Shown one piece after another: positions 28,370-37,036 of a stretch of 64,000 nucleotides of DNA. How positions within the stretch are numbered: the stretch's first letter is position 1; each line of letters begins with the position of its first letter. The notes beneath the pieces were generated by a model. That model worked only from the letters and a program-made list of their open reading frames with translations. It was not told where the DNA came from and ran no database searches. Source of the DNA: Sphingobacteriales bacterium (lineage in GTDB: Bacteria > Bacteroidota > Bacteroidia > Chitinophagales > CAIOSU01); contig JAIXOI010000004.1 of assembly GCA_027486795.1 (NCBI GenBank), forward strand, positions 51,378-115,377, written 5' to 3'. The translations under genes were made by a program, and so were the position numbers.

Positions 28370-28723
28370 ATGAAATTTATCATCGTAACATTGGCAATAG
28401 CCTTAGTAGCATTTGGGGTACAACTGGTACTCCCTTGGTGGAGCTTGGCTTTGGTGGCTTTTCTTATCGGTTTCGTGAGCAACCTATCGGGTTGGGCGGC
28501 GCTGGCTGCGGGTTTTTTGGGCTCGGGTAGCGTGTGGGCATTGTATGCCTTTTTGCTCAATAGCGGCAACGATTCGTTATTGGCGCACAAAATGGCCGCC
28601 TTGTTTGGCGTGCCTAGCTCGGCACTGCTCATGGTGGCTATTTCGGCGCTCATTGCGGCTTTGTTGGGCGGTTTTGCCGCCGCAGGTGGCCGAAACCTGA
28701 AACAGTTGGTAGCCAGTAAGTAG
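28370..28723 (+). CDS. Small membrane protein of unknown function
   Basis: 117 aa with about four hydrophobic segments (MKFIIVTLAIALVAFGVQLVL, WWSLALVAFLIGFVSN, GWAALAAGFLGSGSVWALYAFLL, SSALLMVAISALIAALLGGFAAAGG). It starts 3 bp after the penicillin-acylase-like gene and must be co-transcribed with it. I do not recognise a family. Confidence 0.7.
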   Translation: MKFIIVTLAIALVAFGVQLVLPWWSLALVAFLIGFVSNLSGWAALAAGFLGSGSVWALYAFLLNSGNDSLLAHKMAALFGVPSSALLMVAISALIAALLGGFAAAGGRNLKQLVASK

Positions 28724-28858
28724 CCCCGTTGTTACTTTTTTTGTTTTTTAAGCCTAGTAGGTACATTTAGGTATAGCCATTGCAGTGGTTTCATTTGCTA
28801 TTTTGCTATATTAGTGTACCCTTAAATTATTCAACCCACTATAACCCCATTTATTGCA

Positions 28859-29323
28859 ATGAAAAGCCGCTATGCTTTGCTGTGCCTGTTGGCATTTGCC
28901 GTTATTACTGTTTCCGTGTCAAGTTGTGTCAAAATCCAGAATAAGGTACTCTTGAAAGGTACGTGGGAGCTGGTAAATTACAAGTTTGATACGCTATCGT
29001 TAAACTACATGACCGTGATATTGCCGGGTTACACACAAGGTGGCGATTGCTGCCGCTACATGATTGACTTTAAGGACAATGATGTGGTAACGGGCACTTA
29101 CTACGTAAACGACACCGTTAATTACACTGTAGACGGCACATGGAGTTTGGATGAAAAAAGCACTTTAGTAATTGACTTGGATAATTATGTGGATGGCACT
29201 TTCGATATTGAGCGTGAAAACCGCACCACATACTACCTCACCACCGACTCGTGCTCAGTAGAGTTTGCACCAGGCTTTTTTATCTCCTACCCAGTTACGC
29301 TCGATATTAAGCGTAGGTTTTAA
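28859..29323 (+). CDS. Lipoprotein, lipocalin-like
   Basis: 154 aa. Lipoprotein signal MKSRYALLCLLAFAVITVSVSSC (Cys23), then LLKGTWELVNYKFD and a series of short β-strands (MIDFKDNDVVTGTYYV, YTVDGTWSLDEKSTLVIDL), the pattern of the lipocalin-like lipoproteins frequent in Bacteroidota. Ligand unknown. It has its own upstream region of about 135 bp. Confidence 0.75.
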   Translation: MKSRYALLCLLAFAVITVSVSSCVKIQNKVLLKGTWELVNYKFDTLSLNYMTVILPGYTQGGDCCRYMIDFKDNDVVTGTYYVNDTVNYTVDGTWSLDEKSTLVIDLDNYVDGTFDIERENRTTYYLTTDSCSVEFAPGFFISYPVTLDIKRRF

Positions 29324-29412
29324 GGCCGTTTTCTTAAGCTTTATTACCAAAACACCTTACTCGATAGTCATTAGCTATCAGGAAGTCGTACAATTTCCCC
29401 AACTTTGCGACA

Positions 29413-29449
29413 CCATGGACCATCGACCATGGACCATCGACTATCGACC
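29413..29449. repeat. CCATGGACCATCGAC repeat abutting the pssA start
   Basis: Three near-copies of ACCATGGACCATCGACTATC run directly into the pssA start codon. The inverted form GGTCCATGGACGATAGTCG occurs twice at 48059-48090 and 48163-48195. Confidence 0.65.
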
Positions 29450-30238
29450 ATGAAGCAGCACATCCCCAACATCGTTACCCTAATGAACATGGCCTGCGGC
29501 TGCGCGGGCATTGCTATGGTAATGGGTGGGCAACCTGAATGGGCTCCTTTTATGGTTTTTTTGGGAGCAATTTTCGATTTCTTTGATGGATTTGTTGCGC
29601 GAGCCTTTAAGGCAGATTCTGAGCTTGGGAAACAGTTGGATTCGATGTCGGATATAGTGACGTTTGGCGTGCTACCGAGTATATTACTGGTCGTTTGTTT
29701 AAATTACGTACAGATACCAGATCCAGTGACGGGAAATGTATCAGGATTTAATTTGCTTCAATCTATACCAGGCTTTTCTGTTGACGGTGAAACAAGGTTT
29801 TTTGTTTTTACTGAGTGGTTTAAAATGTTGCCTATATTTATCATAACCCTAGGCGCTGGCTACCGCCTTGCCAAATTCAATATTGATACCCGCCAAACCA
29901 CTAGTTTTCTGGGTCTTCCTTCACCCGCTAACGGAATATTCTTTGCAGCACTGTTCCTGGGGATAAGCATGGGCAATTTTCCGGAATGGCTAATGCCTAT
30001 CTTATTAAACCCTATCACCCTCTACGCCCTCGCCTTCATCTTCGCCCTTCTCATGGTTAGCGAAATACCGATGTTTGCGATGAAGGTAAAGGGCTATGGC
30101 TGGAAGGGCAATGAATTTCGGTACGCTTTGTTGATTTTATCCTTGCCGCTTATCATATTCTTTCAGTTTGCGGGGCTATCTTTGTGCATCATTCTGTATA
30201 TCCTCTTATCCATCATACAAAACCTGGTAAAACGATGA
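29450..30238 (+). CDS. pssA: CDP-diacylglycerol-serine O-phosphatidyltransferase
   Basis: 262 aa from the ATG at 29450 (MKQHIPNIVTLMNMACGCAG); the longer frame would translate an intergenic repeat. CDP-alcohol phosphatidyltransferase motif D-G-x2-A-R-x8-G-x3-D-x3-D is complete in FFDGFVARAFKADSELGKQL/DSMSD. About six membrane helices. It makes phosphatidylserine, the precursor of phosphatidylethanolamine. The stop overlaps the start of purS (ATGA). Confidence 0.92.
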   Translation: MKQHIPNIVTLMNMACGCAGIAMVMGGQPEWAPFMVFLGAIFDFFDGFVARAFKADSELGKQLDSMSDIVTFGVLPSILLVVCLNYVQIPDPVTGNVSGFNLLQSIPGFSVDGETRFFVFTEWFKMLPIFIITLGAGYRLAKFNIDTRQTTSFLGLPSPANGIFFAALFLGISMGNFPEWLMPILLNPITLYALAFIFALLMVSEIPMFAMKVKGYGWKGNEFRYALLILSLPLIIFFQFAGLSLCIILYILLSIIQNLVKR

Positions 30239-30486
30239 ATTTCATTGCCGAGATAGATGTAATGCCCCTTAAAGAATTGCTTGACCCACAAGGTAAAGCA
30301 GTAGCCGCTGGACTTAAAAACCTAAAGCTAGATGCCATTACCGACGTGCGCGTAGGTAAACACATCACCCTAAAGCTTGAAGCTGCCGACAAAGCCACCG
30401 CCACCGCCCAAGCAGAGTTGGCTTGCCAAAAACTATTGACTAATAGGGTAATTGAGTACTTTACTTTCGAAGTAAAAGAAGCGTAA
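30235..30486 (+). CDS. purS: Phosphoribosylformylglycinamidine synthase subunit PurS
   Basis: 83 aa from the ATG at 30235, which overlaps the pssA stop. MNFIAEIDVMPLKELLDPQGKAVAAGLKNLKLDAITDVRVGKHITLKLEA and the closing LLTNRVIEYFTFEV are diagnostic of PurS, the small scaffold subunit that joins PurL and PurQ in the fourth step of purine synthesis. PurL and PurQ are not in this window. Coupling to pssA is unusual functionally but clear from the 4-bp overlap. Confidence 0.92.
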   Translation: MNFIAEIDVMPLKELLDPQGKAVAAGLKNLKLDAITDVRVGKHITLKLEAADKATATAQAELACQKLLTNRVIEYFTFEVKEA

Positions 30487-30492
30487 GATTTA

Positions 30493-30604
30493 GTTGCGGG
30501 TTACGAGTTACGGGTTTCGAGTTCATACTTTATGTTATGTCGACACCCTCAACAGTTAATTTCCCATTTAACTCGCAACTCGTAACTGACAACTCGTAAC
30601 CCAC
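30493..30604. repeat. Inverted repeat of the GGTTACGAGTTGCG family
   Basis: Left arm 30493-30523 (GTTGCGGGTTACGAGTTACG and on) and right arm about 30570-30604 (ACTCGCAACTCGTAACTGAC and on) are imperfect reverse complements around a ~45-nt loop. It fills the gap between purS and rsmI. A relative lies at 36980-37036. Confidence 0.65.
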
Positions 30605-30610
30605 TTACCC

Positions 30611-31285
30611 ATGGCCCACCTAATACTCGTTCCTACCCCCATCGGCAACCTTGAGGATATGACCCTTCGGGCAGTGCGGGTATTGAAGGAGGCGGACTTG
30701 ATACTGGCCGAGGATACGCGTACTAGCGGTTTCTTGTTGAAGCACTTTGGCATTAGTACCCAAATGAAATCGCATCACAAATTCAACGAGCACCAATCGG
30801 TGGCATACTTGGTGCAGCAGATATTAGAGGAAAAGAAAACCATAGCCATGATAAGCGATGCGGGTACGCCCGGCATCAGTGACCCTGGCTTTCTGTTGGT
30901 GCGGGAGTGTGTAAAGGCCGGCATACAAGTAGAGTGCTTGCCTGGTGCCGTGGCGTTGATACCCGCTATAGTGGTATCAGGTTTCCCAAGCGATCAGTTT
31001 GTGTTTGAGGGCTTTTTGCCCGTAAAAAAGGGCCGCCAAACCCGCATGAAGGCATTGGTAGACGAGAAGCGCACGATAGTGTTTTATGAATCGCCGCACC
31101 GCATTGGCAAAACTTGCGAGCAATTAATGGAATTTTTAGGTCCAGACCGCGAGGCGTGCATTGCCCGTGAATTGAGTAAGAAGTTCGAAGAAATTATCCA
31201 CGGCTCCCTAACCGAGCTAGCCCTGCGCTGCAAAACCAAACCGCTCAAGGGGGAGATTGTGTTGGTGGTGAAAGGAAAAGATTAA
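30611..31285 (+). CDS. rsmI: 16S rRNA (cytidine(1402)-2'-O)-methyltransferase
   Basis: 224 aa. MAHLILVPTPIGNLEDMTLRAVRVLKEADLILAEDTRTSG, MISDAGTPGISDPGF and LPGAVALIPAIVVSGFPSDQFVFEGFLP are signatures of the tetrapyrrole-methylase-fold RsmI enzymes. It methylates the 2'-O of C1402 in the ribosomal decoding centre. Slightly short at the C-terminus compared with E. coli RsmI (286 aa), which is common in Bacteroidota. Flanked on both sides by intergenic repeats. Confidence 0.93.
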   Translation: MAHLILVPTPIGNLEDMTLRAVRVLKEADLILAEDTRTSGFLLKHFGISTQMKSHHKFNEHQSVAYLVQQILEEKKTIAMISDAGTPGISDPGFLLVRECVKAGIQVECLPGAVALIPAIVVSGFPSDQFVFEGFLPVKKGRQTRMKALVDEKRTIVFYESPHRIGKTCEQLMEFLGPDREACIARELSKKFEEIIHGSLTELALRCKTKPLKGEIVLVVKGKD

Positions 31286-31370
31286 AAATTCAAAATTGGA
31301 AAATTAAAAATTGCGTATCCATTTGTACCTTGCAAACAATTTTAAATTTTAAATTTTGAATTCAAAATCT
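31284..31370. repeat. AT-rich palindromic repeat overlapping the lnt start
   Basis: AAAAATTCAAAATTGGAAAA near 31286 and CAATTTTAAATTTTAAATTT near 31337 are inverted relatives of each other and of the element at 23465-23579. The element runs into the first codons of the following gene. Confidence 0.6.
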
Positions 31371-33209
31371 TCAACCATCACCAACCTAAAAAAAGCTGGA
31401 GCCACCATCCTTTATGGGCTTACGCTCGGTGCTTTGTTCTTTTGGCAGGTGGTTGATTTGGAAGGCAATACCTTCACTTTTTGGGATGCGGCCGCACTTT
31501 GCAGCATCCTATTTTTAGCATACCCGTTGCTGGTGCAATTGGTGCTGTTTAAGGATAAGGATTTCCTTAAGCTGCATTTCATGGCTTGCGGCACTGGTTT
31601 GTTGCTGGCGTTGGCTTGGCCACCTTTACCCATGGCGTTTATTGTATTCGGTGCCCTAATGCCACTGCTTTACGTGGAGCACCTGGTGAGCGACCCCAAC
31701 AGCAAGTATTTTGGTCATAACTTCTTTAGGCTCAGCTATACCGCCATCCTGCTTTGGAACATACTCACCACCTATTGGGTGGCCAACTCGCATGTGTTCG
31801 GAGGCATTTTTGCTTTCGTGGCCAATACCTTTTTTATGTGCTTGCCGTGGTTTATGTTCCACCTCACCAAAAAGCGCTTCGGGGCAGGCTTGGGCTACCT
31901 ATCGCTGATAGCTTATTGGCTCACCTTTGAGTACCTGCACCTTCGGTGGGACCTTAGCTGGCCTTGGCTCACGCTCGGAAATGTGTTTGCCTCCACTTAC
32001 AAAATGGTGCAGTGGTATGAGTTTACGGGTCACCTGGGTGGCACCCTATGGGTATTGGCCATCAATTGCCTGTTGTTTTACCGCAACATCAATCGCGAGA
32101 GTATACAAGCGTGGATTGACAAGCTGTTTACCAACAACCCCGGCCAAGCAAAGGCCGCAGCAATTGGCACGAAGTACCTGCCGTTTCTGCTGCTGGTGGT
32201 GCCAATGAGCATATCGCTGTTGTTGTACTACGCCAATAACCCAGATAGGTTTAAACACGGTTCTAAGCGCACGGCGCAGGTAACCGTATTGCAGCCCAAC
32301 ATTGACCCATACAACGAAAAATTTAGCGGCAGCCCCGATGAGATACTGGATAAAATGATGCTGCTTTCAGCAGAAGCCATAACCCCTGAAACCGATTACC
32401 TTGTTTGGCCCGAGACCTCTTTGCCCACCTCGGTATGGGTAGATAGGCCCTACGAATCTTATAGCATGCAGCGCCTGCAAGACTTTTTGAAAATATACCC
32501 GCAGCTTACCTTGGTAACCGGTGCCATTGCCCGCGAAAAATACGACCACAAGTCTACCACTACCACGCGCATACATGCCAGCAATAGCGATACCCTATTT
32601 TACGATGTATTTAATGCTGCCCTGCAAATGGAGGATACCTTGCCCATACAAGACTATCGTAAGAGCAAGTTAGTGCCAGGGGTAGAGAAGATGCCTTACC
32701 CAGGTCTGTTGGGTCTACTAGGTGGCCTTGCAATTGATTTGGGCGGCATATCGGGCAGCTTGGGCGAGCAGGACAACCGAGAGGTGTTTCGAAATAGCGA
32801 TAGCATTGGAATTGCACCCGTTATTTGTTACGAATCGGTGTATGGCGATTATGTGGCCGAATATGTGCGCAATGGTGCCGAGGCCATTTTTATCATTACC
32901 AACGATGGTTGGTGGAGCAACAGCGCTGGGCATAAACAGCACCTGCAATATGCCAGCCTGCGCGCCATAGAAACCCGCAGGGATATAGCCCGCTCGGCCA
33001 ATACGGGCATCTCGGCATTCATCAATCGCAGGGGCGATATTGAGCAAGCCACTAATTATTGGGAGCCCGCTGTTATTACCAAAAACATCCAACTCAATAG
33101 CGAGATTACCTTCTTCGTTCGCTATGGCGATTATATTGGCCGTGTGGCCTGTTTTCTTGCCATTTTCTTTGTCTTAATGACCTTTGTGAGAAAGAAAATG
33201 GGTAAGTAA
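31356..33209 (+). CDS. lnt: Apolipoprotein N-acyltransferase
   Basis: 617 aa if started at TTG 31356; no ATG occurs before residue 76, so a non-ATG start is needed and the exact codon is uncertain. About six N-terminal membrane helices precede a nitrilase-fold periplasmic domain with the catalytic Glu (YLVWPETSLPTSVW), Lys (YRKSKLVPGVEKMPY) and Cys (IAPVICYESVYGDY). It adds the third acyl chain to the N-terminal Cys of lipoproteins, in keeping with the many lipoproteins here. Longer than the ~510-aa E. coli enzyme, as in other Bacteroidota. The start lies within a repeat element. Confidence 0.9.
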   Translation: MNSKSSTITNLKKAGATILYGLTLGALFFWQVVDLEGNTFTFWDAAALCSILFLAYPLLVQLVLFKDKDFLKLHFMACGTGLLLALAWPPLPMAFIVFGALMPLLYVEHLVSDPNSKYFGHNFFRLSYTAILLWNILTTYWVANSHVFGGIFAFVANTFFMCLPWFMFHLTKKRFGAGLGYLSLIAYWLTFEYLHLRWDLSWPWLTLGNVFASTYKMVQWYEFTGHLGGTLWVLAINCLLFYRNINRESIQAWIDKLFTNNPGQAKAAAIGTKYLPFLLLVVPMSISLLLYYANNPDRFKHGSKRTAQVTVLQPNIDPYNEKFSGSPDEILDKMMLLSAEAITPETDYLVWPETSLPTSVWVDRPYESYSMQRLQDFLKIYPQLTLVTGAIAREKYDHKSTTTTRIHASNSDTLFYDVFNAALQMEDTLPIQDYRKSKLVPGVEKMPYPGLLGLLGGLAIDLGGISGSLGEQDNREVFRNSDSIGIAPVICYESVYGDYVAEYVRNGAEAIFIITNDGWWSNSAGHKQHLQYASLRAIETRRDIARSANTGISAFINRRGDIEQATNYWEPAVITKNIQLNSEITFFVRYGDYIGRVACFLAIFFVLMTFVRKKMGK

Positions 33210-33262
33210 AAAACCACCAAACACCCTTAAATTATTCGCTGTTAGGGTATTTGGTGGTTGGC
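33209..33262. terminator. Bidirectional terminator between lnt and the NmrA-like gene
   Basis: AACCACCAAACACCCTTAA and TTAGGGTATTTGGTGGTT pair (a few mismatches) around a short loop, directly after the lnt stop and before the end of the convergent gene. Confidence 0.75.
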
Positions 33263-33284
33263 TCATGCCTCGAAAGGCGATGTA

Positions 33285-34142
33285 TTACCCTGCAAAATCT
33301 CGTTGCAGTACGGTTTTTAGGTCGGTAGGTTTTTGGCCGGTTACAAGCGTTACATCGTTGGTTATTACAGCCGCTTCATGTCGCGATATAATTGAGTAAA
33401 CATTAATCATATAGTCGGCAACAAATGCTGGCGCACCCGCAGCTGCTAGAGCCCCTCGGTATTGGTCAGGGCTTGGGTTTGGGTAAAAAATGGGTTTGCC
33501 GGTTACCTCAGTCAGTATCTGGGCAGCCTCGGCATATGATAGTAACTCTGGGCCAGTAAGTTGGTATTGTTTGCCAATATGCCCATCTGTGGTAAGCACT
33601 TTGGCCGCTACCTTGGCTATATCGTTTACATCTACAAAAGCCGCTTTGCCCTCGCCTGCCGTTACGAAAGTAATGCCCCTTTCAGTGATATTTTCCCATT
33701 CGTAGTTTTTAAAATTTTGGGCAAAAAACGTTGGCTTCAATATGGTATATTCAAAGTTTTCGCGCTTCAGCTGTTCCTCTATAATATTATGGAAACCCAA
33801 GGAGTCGCCCATTTTTTCAGCACCTAGAGCCGAAAAGTATACTACACGTTTAATACCTTTTATGTGCAAATGAGCTATAAACGGAGCCAATAGTTTATCC
33901 AATTCAAGAGTTAGGGGCGGGCCAAGTAAAAATACCCGGTCAATACCTTCAGTGGCGGCATTGAAGGTAGTGGGGTCGGCAAAATCAAAGGCTACCACTT
34001 CGGTATCGCTACCCAACTTTTCATGGCCGGCAGCCACATTTCGGCTTGCTGCTTTAAATGCTGCGCCAGCAGATTTGAGTTCTTTTACTACGGCTTTGCC
34101 TATAGTGCCTGTTGCGCCTGTTACTAGTATTTTCTTAGACAT
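33285..34142 (-). CDS. NmrA-like NAD(P)-binding oxidoreductase
   Basis: 285 aa. Rossmann start KKILVTGATGTIGKAVVKELKSAGAAFKAASRN, then VVAFDFADPTTFNAATEGIDRVFLLGPP, FSALGAEKMG and HNIIEEQLKRENFEYTILKPTFFAQNF. This is the atypical SDR/NmrA group, often NADPH sensors or quinone reductases; the Tyr of classical SDRs is not in place. It is divergent from an HxlR regulator, an arrangement common for redox enzymes under electrophile-sensing HxlR control (inference). Confidence 0.88.
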   Translation of the reverse strand: MSKKILVTGATGTIGKAVVKELKSAGAAFKAASRNVAAGHEKLGSDTEVVAFDFADPTTFNAATEGIDRVFLLGPPLTLELDKLLAPFIAHLHIKGIKRVVYFSALGAEKMGDSLGFHNIIEEQLKRENFEYTILKPTFFAQNFKNYEWENITERGITFVTAGEGKAAFVDVNDIAKVAAKVLTTDGHIGKQYQLTGPELLSYAEAAQILTEVTGKPIFYPNPSPDQYRGALAAAGAPAFVADYMINVYSIISRHEAAVITNDVTLVTGQKPTDLKTVLQRDFAG

Positions 34143-34165
34143 TTTTTGTTTGTTTTGAGGTTAAT

Positions 34166-34200
34166 AGTTACTTTTAATAACTCAAAGCTAAATAGTAACT
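34166..34200. promoter_or_regulatory. Probable HxlR operator in the divergent gap
   Basis: AGTTACTTTTAATAACT (34166-34182) is an inverted repeat AGTTA-N7-TAACT, and a half-site AGTAACT follows at 34194-34200. The 59-bp gap between divergent starts leaves little room, so binding here would affect both genes. Confidence 0.5.
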
Positions 34201-34201
34201 A

Positions 34202-34657
34202 ATGGCTACACAAGAAGGCACACCCACCACACTAAGTAACACCGATGTACCCATTGCTGGAAACAGGGACTTAGCAGACGAAAAAAAATTTCAAGAAATT
34301 TTACGAGCAGCAAAAGACACCCAACAGTTTTGCCCCGTGCGCGACGTGATTGCCCGGCTAAGCGATAAGTGGAGTATTTTGGTAATTTACGCTTTGGGTG
34401 GTTATGGCACGCTCAGATTTAATGAGTTGAAACATAAAATAGGCGATATCAGCCAAAGAATGCTTACGGTTACCTTACGCAACTTAGAATTAGATGGAAT
34501 TATTACGCGTAAAATTTATGCCGAAGTGCCTCCTCGGGTCGAGTACCAACTTACCGAACTTGGCTATAGCTTGATGCATCAGTTGGCGCAATTTGCCACT
34601 TGGGCCAATACCAATGGCCAGGCAATTTACGCTAAAAGGCAAGCCCAAAAAGCTTAG
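34202..34657 (+). CDS. HxlR family transcriptional regulator
   Basis: 151 aa. The family signature is complete: FCPVRDVIARLSDKWSILVIYALGGYGTLRFNELKHKIGDISQRMLTVTLRNLELDGIITR, with the Cys just ahead of the first helix that senses electrophiles in YodB/HypR-type members, and a β-wing YAEVPPRVEYQLTELG. It has an N-terminal extension of about 40 residues. Most likely controls the divergent NmrA-like gene. Confidence 0.93.
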   Translation: MATQEGTPTTLSNTDVPIAGNRDLADEKKFQEILRAAKDTQQFCPVRDVIARLSDKWSILVIYALGGYGTLRFNELKHKIGDISQRMLTVTLRNLELDGIITRKIYAEVPPRVEYQLTELGYSLMHQLAQFATWANTNGQAIYAKRQAQKA

Positions 34658-34668
34658 CCGCGGTTGTG

Positions 34669-35316
34669 CTATTCTTCGTTGTGGTATGATGCTTCGTCGC
34701 TTTCCTCCAAAACGGGCGGCTCATATTTAGCAATCACTTCACTAATAAAGCTCAAAATGGCTTCGTGGCCTGTGCGGGTTACAGAGCTGGTGATGAAATC
34801 TTGTGGGATGGCTTCCCAAGTTTCGAGCAACTTGTTCTTAAACACGGTTACATTGTGCTGCACCTCTTTGTTGCTGCTTTTGTCGGCTTTGGTAAACACC
34901 AACACCCACGGCAAACCTTCCTGCCCTAGCCAATTGATAAACTCCAAATCTACTTTTTGTGGCGGCAGGCGGCTATCAATCAATACAAATATACACTGCA
35001 CGTTTTCGCGGCCCGTAAGGTACTTGCGTATCATAGTGCCCCAGCTAGAGCGGTTCTCTTTGCTCGATTTTGCGTAGCCGTAGCCGGGCAAATCCACCAA
35101 GTGCCAATTCTCATTAACCAAGAAAAAGTTAAGCAACTGGGTTTTGCCAGGTGTTGATGAAACCTTAGCCAACTTATTACGGTTAGTAAGCAAGTTTATA
35201 AGCGTAGATTTGCCAACATTGGAGCGCCCAATAAATGCAAACTCAGGGAGTTGGCTGGGTGGGCACATGTCCATGCGCGGATAGCTGGCAATGAAGTTCG
35301 CCGATTTGATTATCAT
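34669..35316 (-). CDS. engB: Ribosome biogenesis GTPase EngB/YsxC
   Basis: 215 aa. G1 FIGRSNVGKSTLINLL, G2 SSTPGKTQLLNFF, G3 VDLPGYGYAKSS, G4 FTKADK and G5 ITSSVTRTG are all present. A circularly ordinary TrmE-Era-type GTPase required for maturation of the 50S subunit. Convergent with the HxlR gene (11-bp gap), divergent from ubiE. Confidence 0.95.
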   Translation of the reverse strand: MIIKSANFIASYPRMDMCPPSQLPEFAFIGRSNVGKSTLINLLTNRNKLAKVSSTPGKTQLLNFFLVNENWHLVDLPGYGYAKSSKENRSSWGTMIRKYLTGRENVQCIFVLIDSRLPPQKVDLEFINWLGQEGLPWVLVFTKADKSSNKEVQHNVTVFKNKLLETWEAIPQDFITSSVTRTGHEAILSFISEVIAKYEPPVLEESDEASYHNEE

Positions 35317-35442
35317 TGGTTAATTTTGTGGCACGAAGAAAGAACATTTCCTTAATTGGGTATGTTTCTTAGCATATCTCGCCTATCGCAAGGTGCTTAC
35401 TTTCGTACTCTTTGTGTAAATTATTATTGTACAAAGATACGC

Positions 35443-36198
35443 TTGAATTTTAAAATACCCCCATTGAAAGAACATAGCGAAGTTACTCCCTACGGCGCAG
35501 CCGATAAAACCAAGAAAGGACAAGTTGAGGACATGTTTGATAGCATTGCCCCGCAGTACGATTTCTTGAACCATTTGCTCTCGCTTAACATCGATAAAAT
35601 ATGGCGAAACCGTGCCGTAAAATTGCTTAGGCCCAAGCAACCCAAACAGATTTTGGATGTGGCCACCGGTACTGGCGATTTTGCCATTGCCTTGCGCAAA
35701 CTAAACCCCGATCGTATTGTGGGCCTCGACCTTAGTGAGCAAATGCTGAGCTATGGCCGAGTGAAAATCCAAAAACGCGGGTTGGATAAGCTGATAACTA
35801 TGGTGAAGGGCGACAGCGAAGCTTTACCTTTCGAAGACAATACGTTTGATGCTATTACCGTTGCTTATGGAGTGCGAAACTTTGAGAACACTGTAAAAGG
35901 CCTAACCGAAATGCACCGAGTAATGAAACCCGGTGGCACCATGGTGGTGCTCGAATTCAGTAAACCCAAAGTTTTCCCGGTGAAACAAATATTTTATTTT
36001 TACTTTCACTTTGTGTTGCCCCTAGTGGGCCGCTTGTTTAGTAAAGATAGAAGGGCATATACCTATTTGCCTGAGTCGGTTGAAACGTTTCCAGAAGGCG
36101 ATGCCTTCTTGAAATTAATGCAGCAAGGGGGTTTTAAAGCCACCAAGCAAATACCTTTGAGCTTTGGTATAAGTAGTATATACCATGGCGTGAAGTGA
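35443..36198 (+). CDS. ubiE: Demethylmenaquinone methyltransferase UbiE/MenG
   Basis: About 251 aa. Family members begin close to EVTPYGAADKTKKGQVEDMF, so the start is probably TTG at 35443 or 35464; no ATG lies near, and the frame is open to 35356. SAM motifs: FDSIAPQYDFLNHLLSLNID, ILDVATGTGDFAIALRKLNP, VGLDLSEQMLSYGRVKI, VAYGVRNFENTVKGL, and the ending LSFGISSIYHGVK. It makes the last step of menaquinone synthesis, the usual quinone in this phylum. A PorT-like gene follows after 28 bp. Confidence 0.92.
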   Translation: MNFKIPPLKEHSEVTPYGAADKTKKGQVEDMFDSIAPQYDFLNHLLSLNIDKIWRNRAVKLLRPKQPKQILDVATGTGDFAIALRKLNPDRIVGLDLSEQMLSYGRVKIQKRGLDKLITMVKGDSEALPFEDNTFDAITVAYGVRNFENTVKGLTEMHRVMKPGGTMVVLEFSKPKVFPVKQIFYFYFHFVLPLVGRLFSKDRRAYTYLPESVETFPEGDAFLKLMQQGGFKATKQIPLSFGISSIYHGVK

Positions 36199-36226
36199 AG
36201 GGGAAATAAGAAATATAAAATGTGAA

Positions 36227-36973
36227 ATGAGCAACAACGAAAACATTAGTGCAGTGGTCAACGAGCAAAAGTCGTTTCGCATCATACGTTTTGCATCTTA
36301 TACTTTAGTGCTGGCTTTACTTTTAATATTAGAACAGCAGGCTGTTGCGCAGCCGCGCAACCATATGCAGTACCTCAACCGCAAGCTGTACTTTGGTATC
36401 AGTTTGGGTTTCAATACCCAGAATTTCCGCATTGTGCACGATGAAAGCTTTATTTACAATGATAGTGTGCGATCAATTACAAGCACTCGTGGGCCTGGGT
36501 TCAACTTGGGCATAGTGAGCAATTTGGCTTTGGGCAAATATTTTGATGTGCGTTTTGTGCCTGCATTGGTGTTTGGCGATAAAAAATTGAAGTACGATAT
36601 AAACGGCAATGTAACTAGTCGGTCAATCGAATCGATCATTCTCGATTTTCCGGTAACTGTTCGTTTCAAATCGCAGCCTATTGGCGATGTGAAATTTTAC
36701 GTACTTACTGGCATGAAATACAGCCTAGACTTAGCCTCTAACGCCAAGGCTCGCCGTGCCGATGATCAAGTAAAGGTGTTTAGAAACGATTTGGCCATTG
36801 AATACGGGCTGGGTATGCAAATATTTTTCCCGCTATTTATCTTTTCGCCCGAAATCAAGTTCTCACAAGGTATCATGGATCTCCATGCCCGAAACCAAGA
36901 CCTGATATACTCTAGCACCATTGATAAGTTGTTCTCGCGAACGCTTACGTTGTCGTTGCACTTCGAGGGGTAG
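36227..36973 (+). CDS. porT: PorT-like outer membrane β-barrel protein (T9SS component)
   Basis: 248 aa. An N-terminal signal or anchor (IIRFASYTLVLALLLILEQQAVAQ) then an eight-strand-type barrel: KLYFGISLGFNTQNFRIVHDE, GPGFNLGIVSNLALGKYFDVRFVPALVFGDKKLKY, SIILDFPVTVRFKSQPIGDVKFYVLTG, and PEIKFSQGIMDL. The KLYFGISLGFN...F and YFDLRFVPAL-like blocks are typical of PorT/SprT, and placement after ubiE is common for porT in Bacteroidota. It is required for T9SS export in model species, matching the T9SS cargo at 1-12.5 kb. Confidence 0.82.
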   Translation: MSNNENISAVVNEQKSFRIIRFASYTLVLALLLILEQQAVAQPRNHMQYLNRKLYFGISLGFNTQNFRIVHDESFIYNDSVRSITSTRGPGFNLGIVSNLALGKYFDVRFVPALVFGDKKLKYDINGNVTSRSIESIILDFPVTVRFKSQPIGDVKFYVLTGMKYSLDLASNAKARRADDQVKVFRNDLAIEYGLGMQIFFPLFIFSPEIKFSQGIMDLHARNQDLIYSSTIDKLFSRTLTLSLHFEG

Positions 36974-36979
36974 TTCGTT

Positions 36980-37036
36980 TGTTGCGGGTTGCGCCCTTCG
37001 ACTACGCTCAGGGTGACATTAGTTACGAGTTGCGGG
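36980..37036. repeat. GTTGCGGGTT / CCTTCGACTACGCTCAGGGT intergenic repeat
   Basis: Two copies of GAGTTGCGGGTT-like sequence flank CCCTTCGACTACGCTCAGGG, a palindrome-like 20-mer of a type I have seen in other bacterial intergenic DNA. The right copy contains the stop codon of the convergent gene. Confidence 0.55.

Noticed and set aside
36993..37016. CCCTTCGACTACGCTCAGGG as a phage attachment site
   Set aside because: It looks like a widespread intergenic palindrome; no integrase or second flanking copy is seen in the window.
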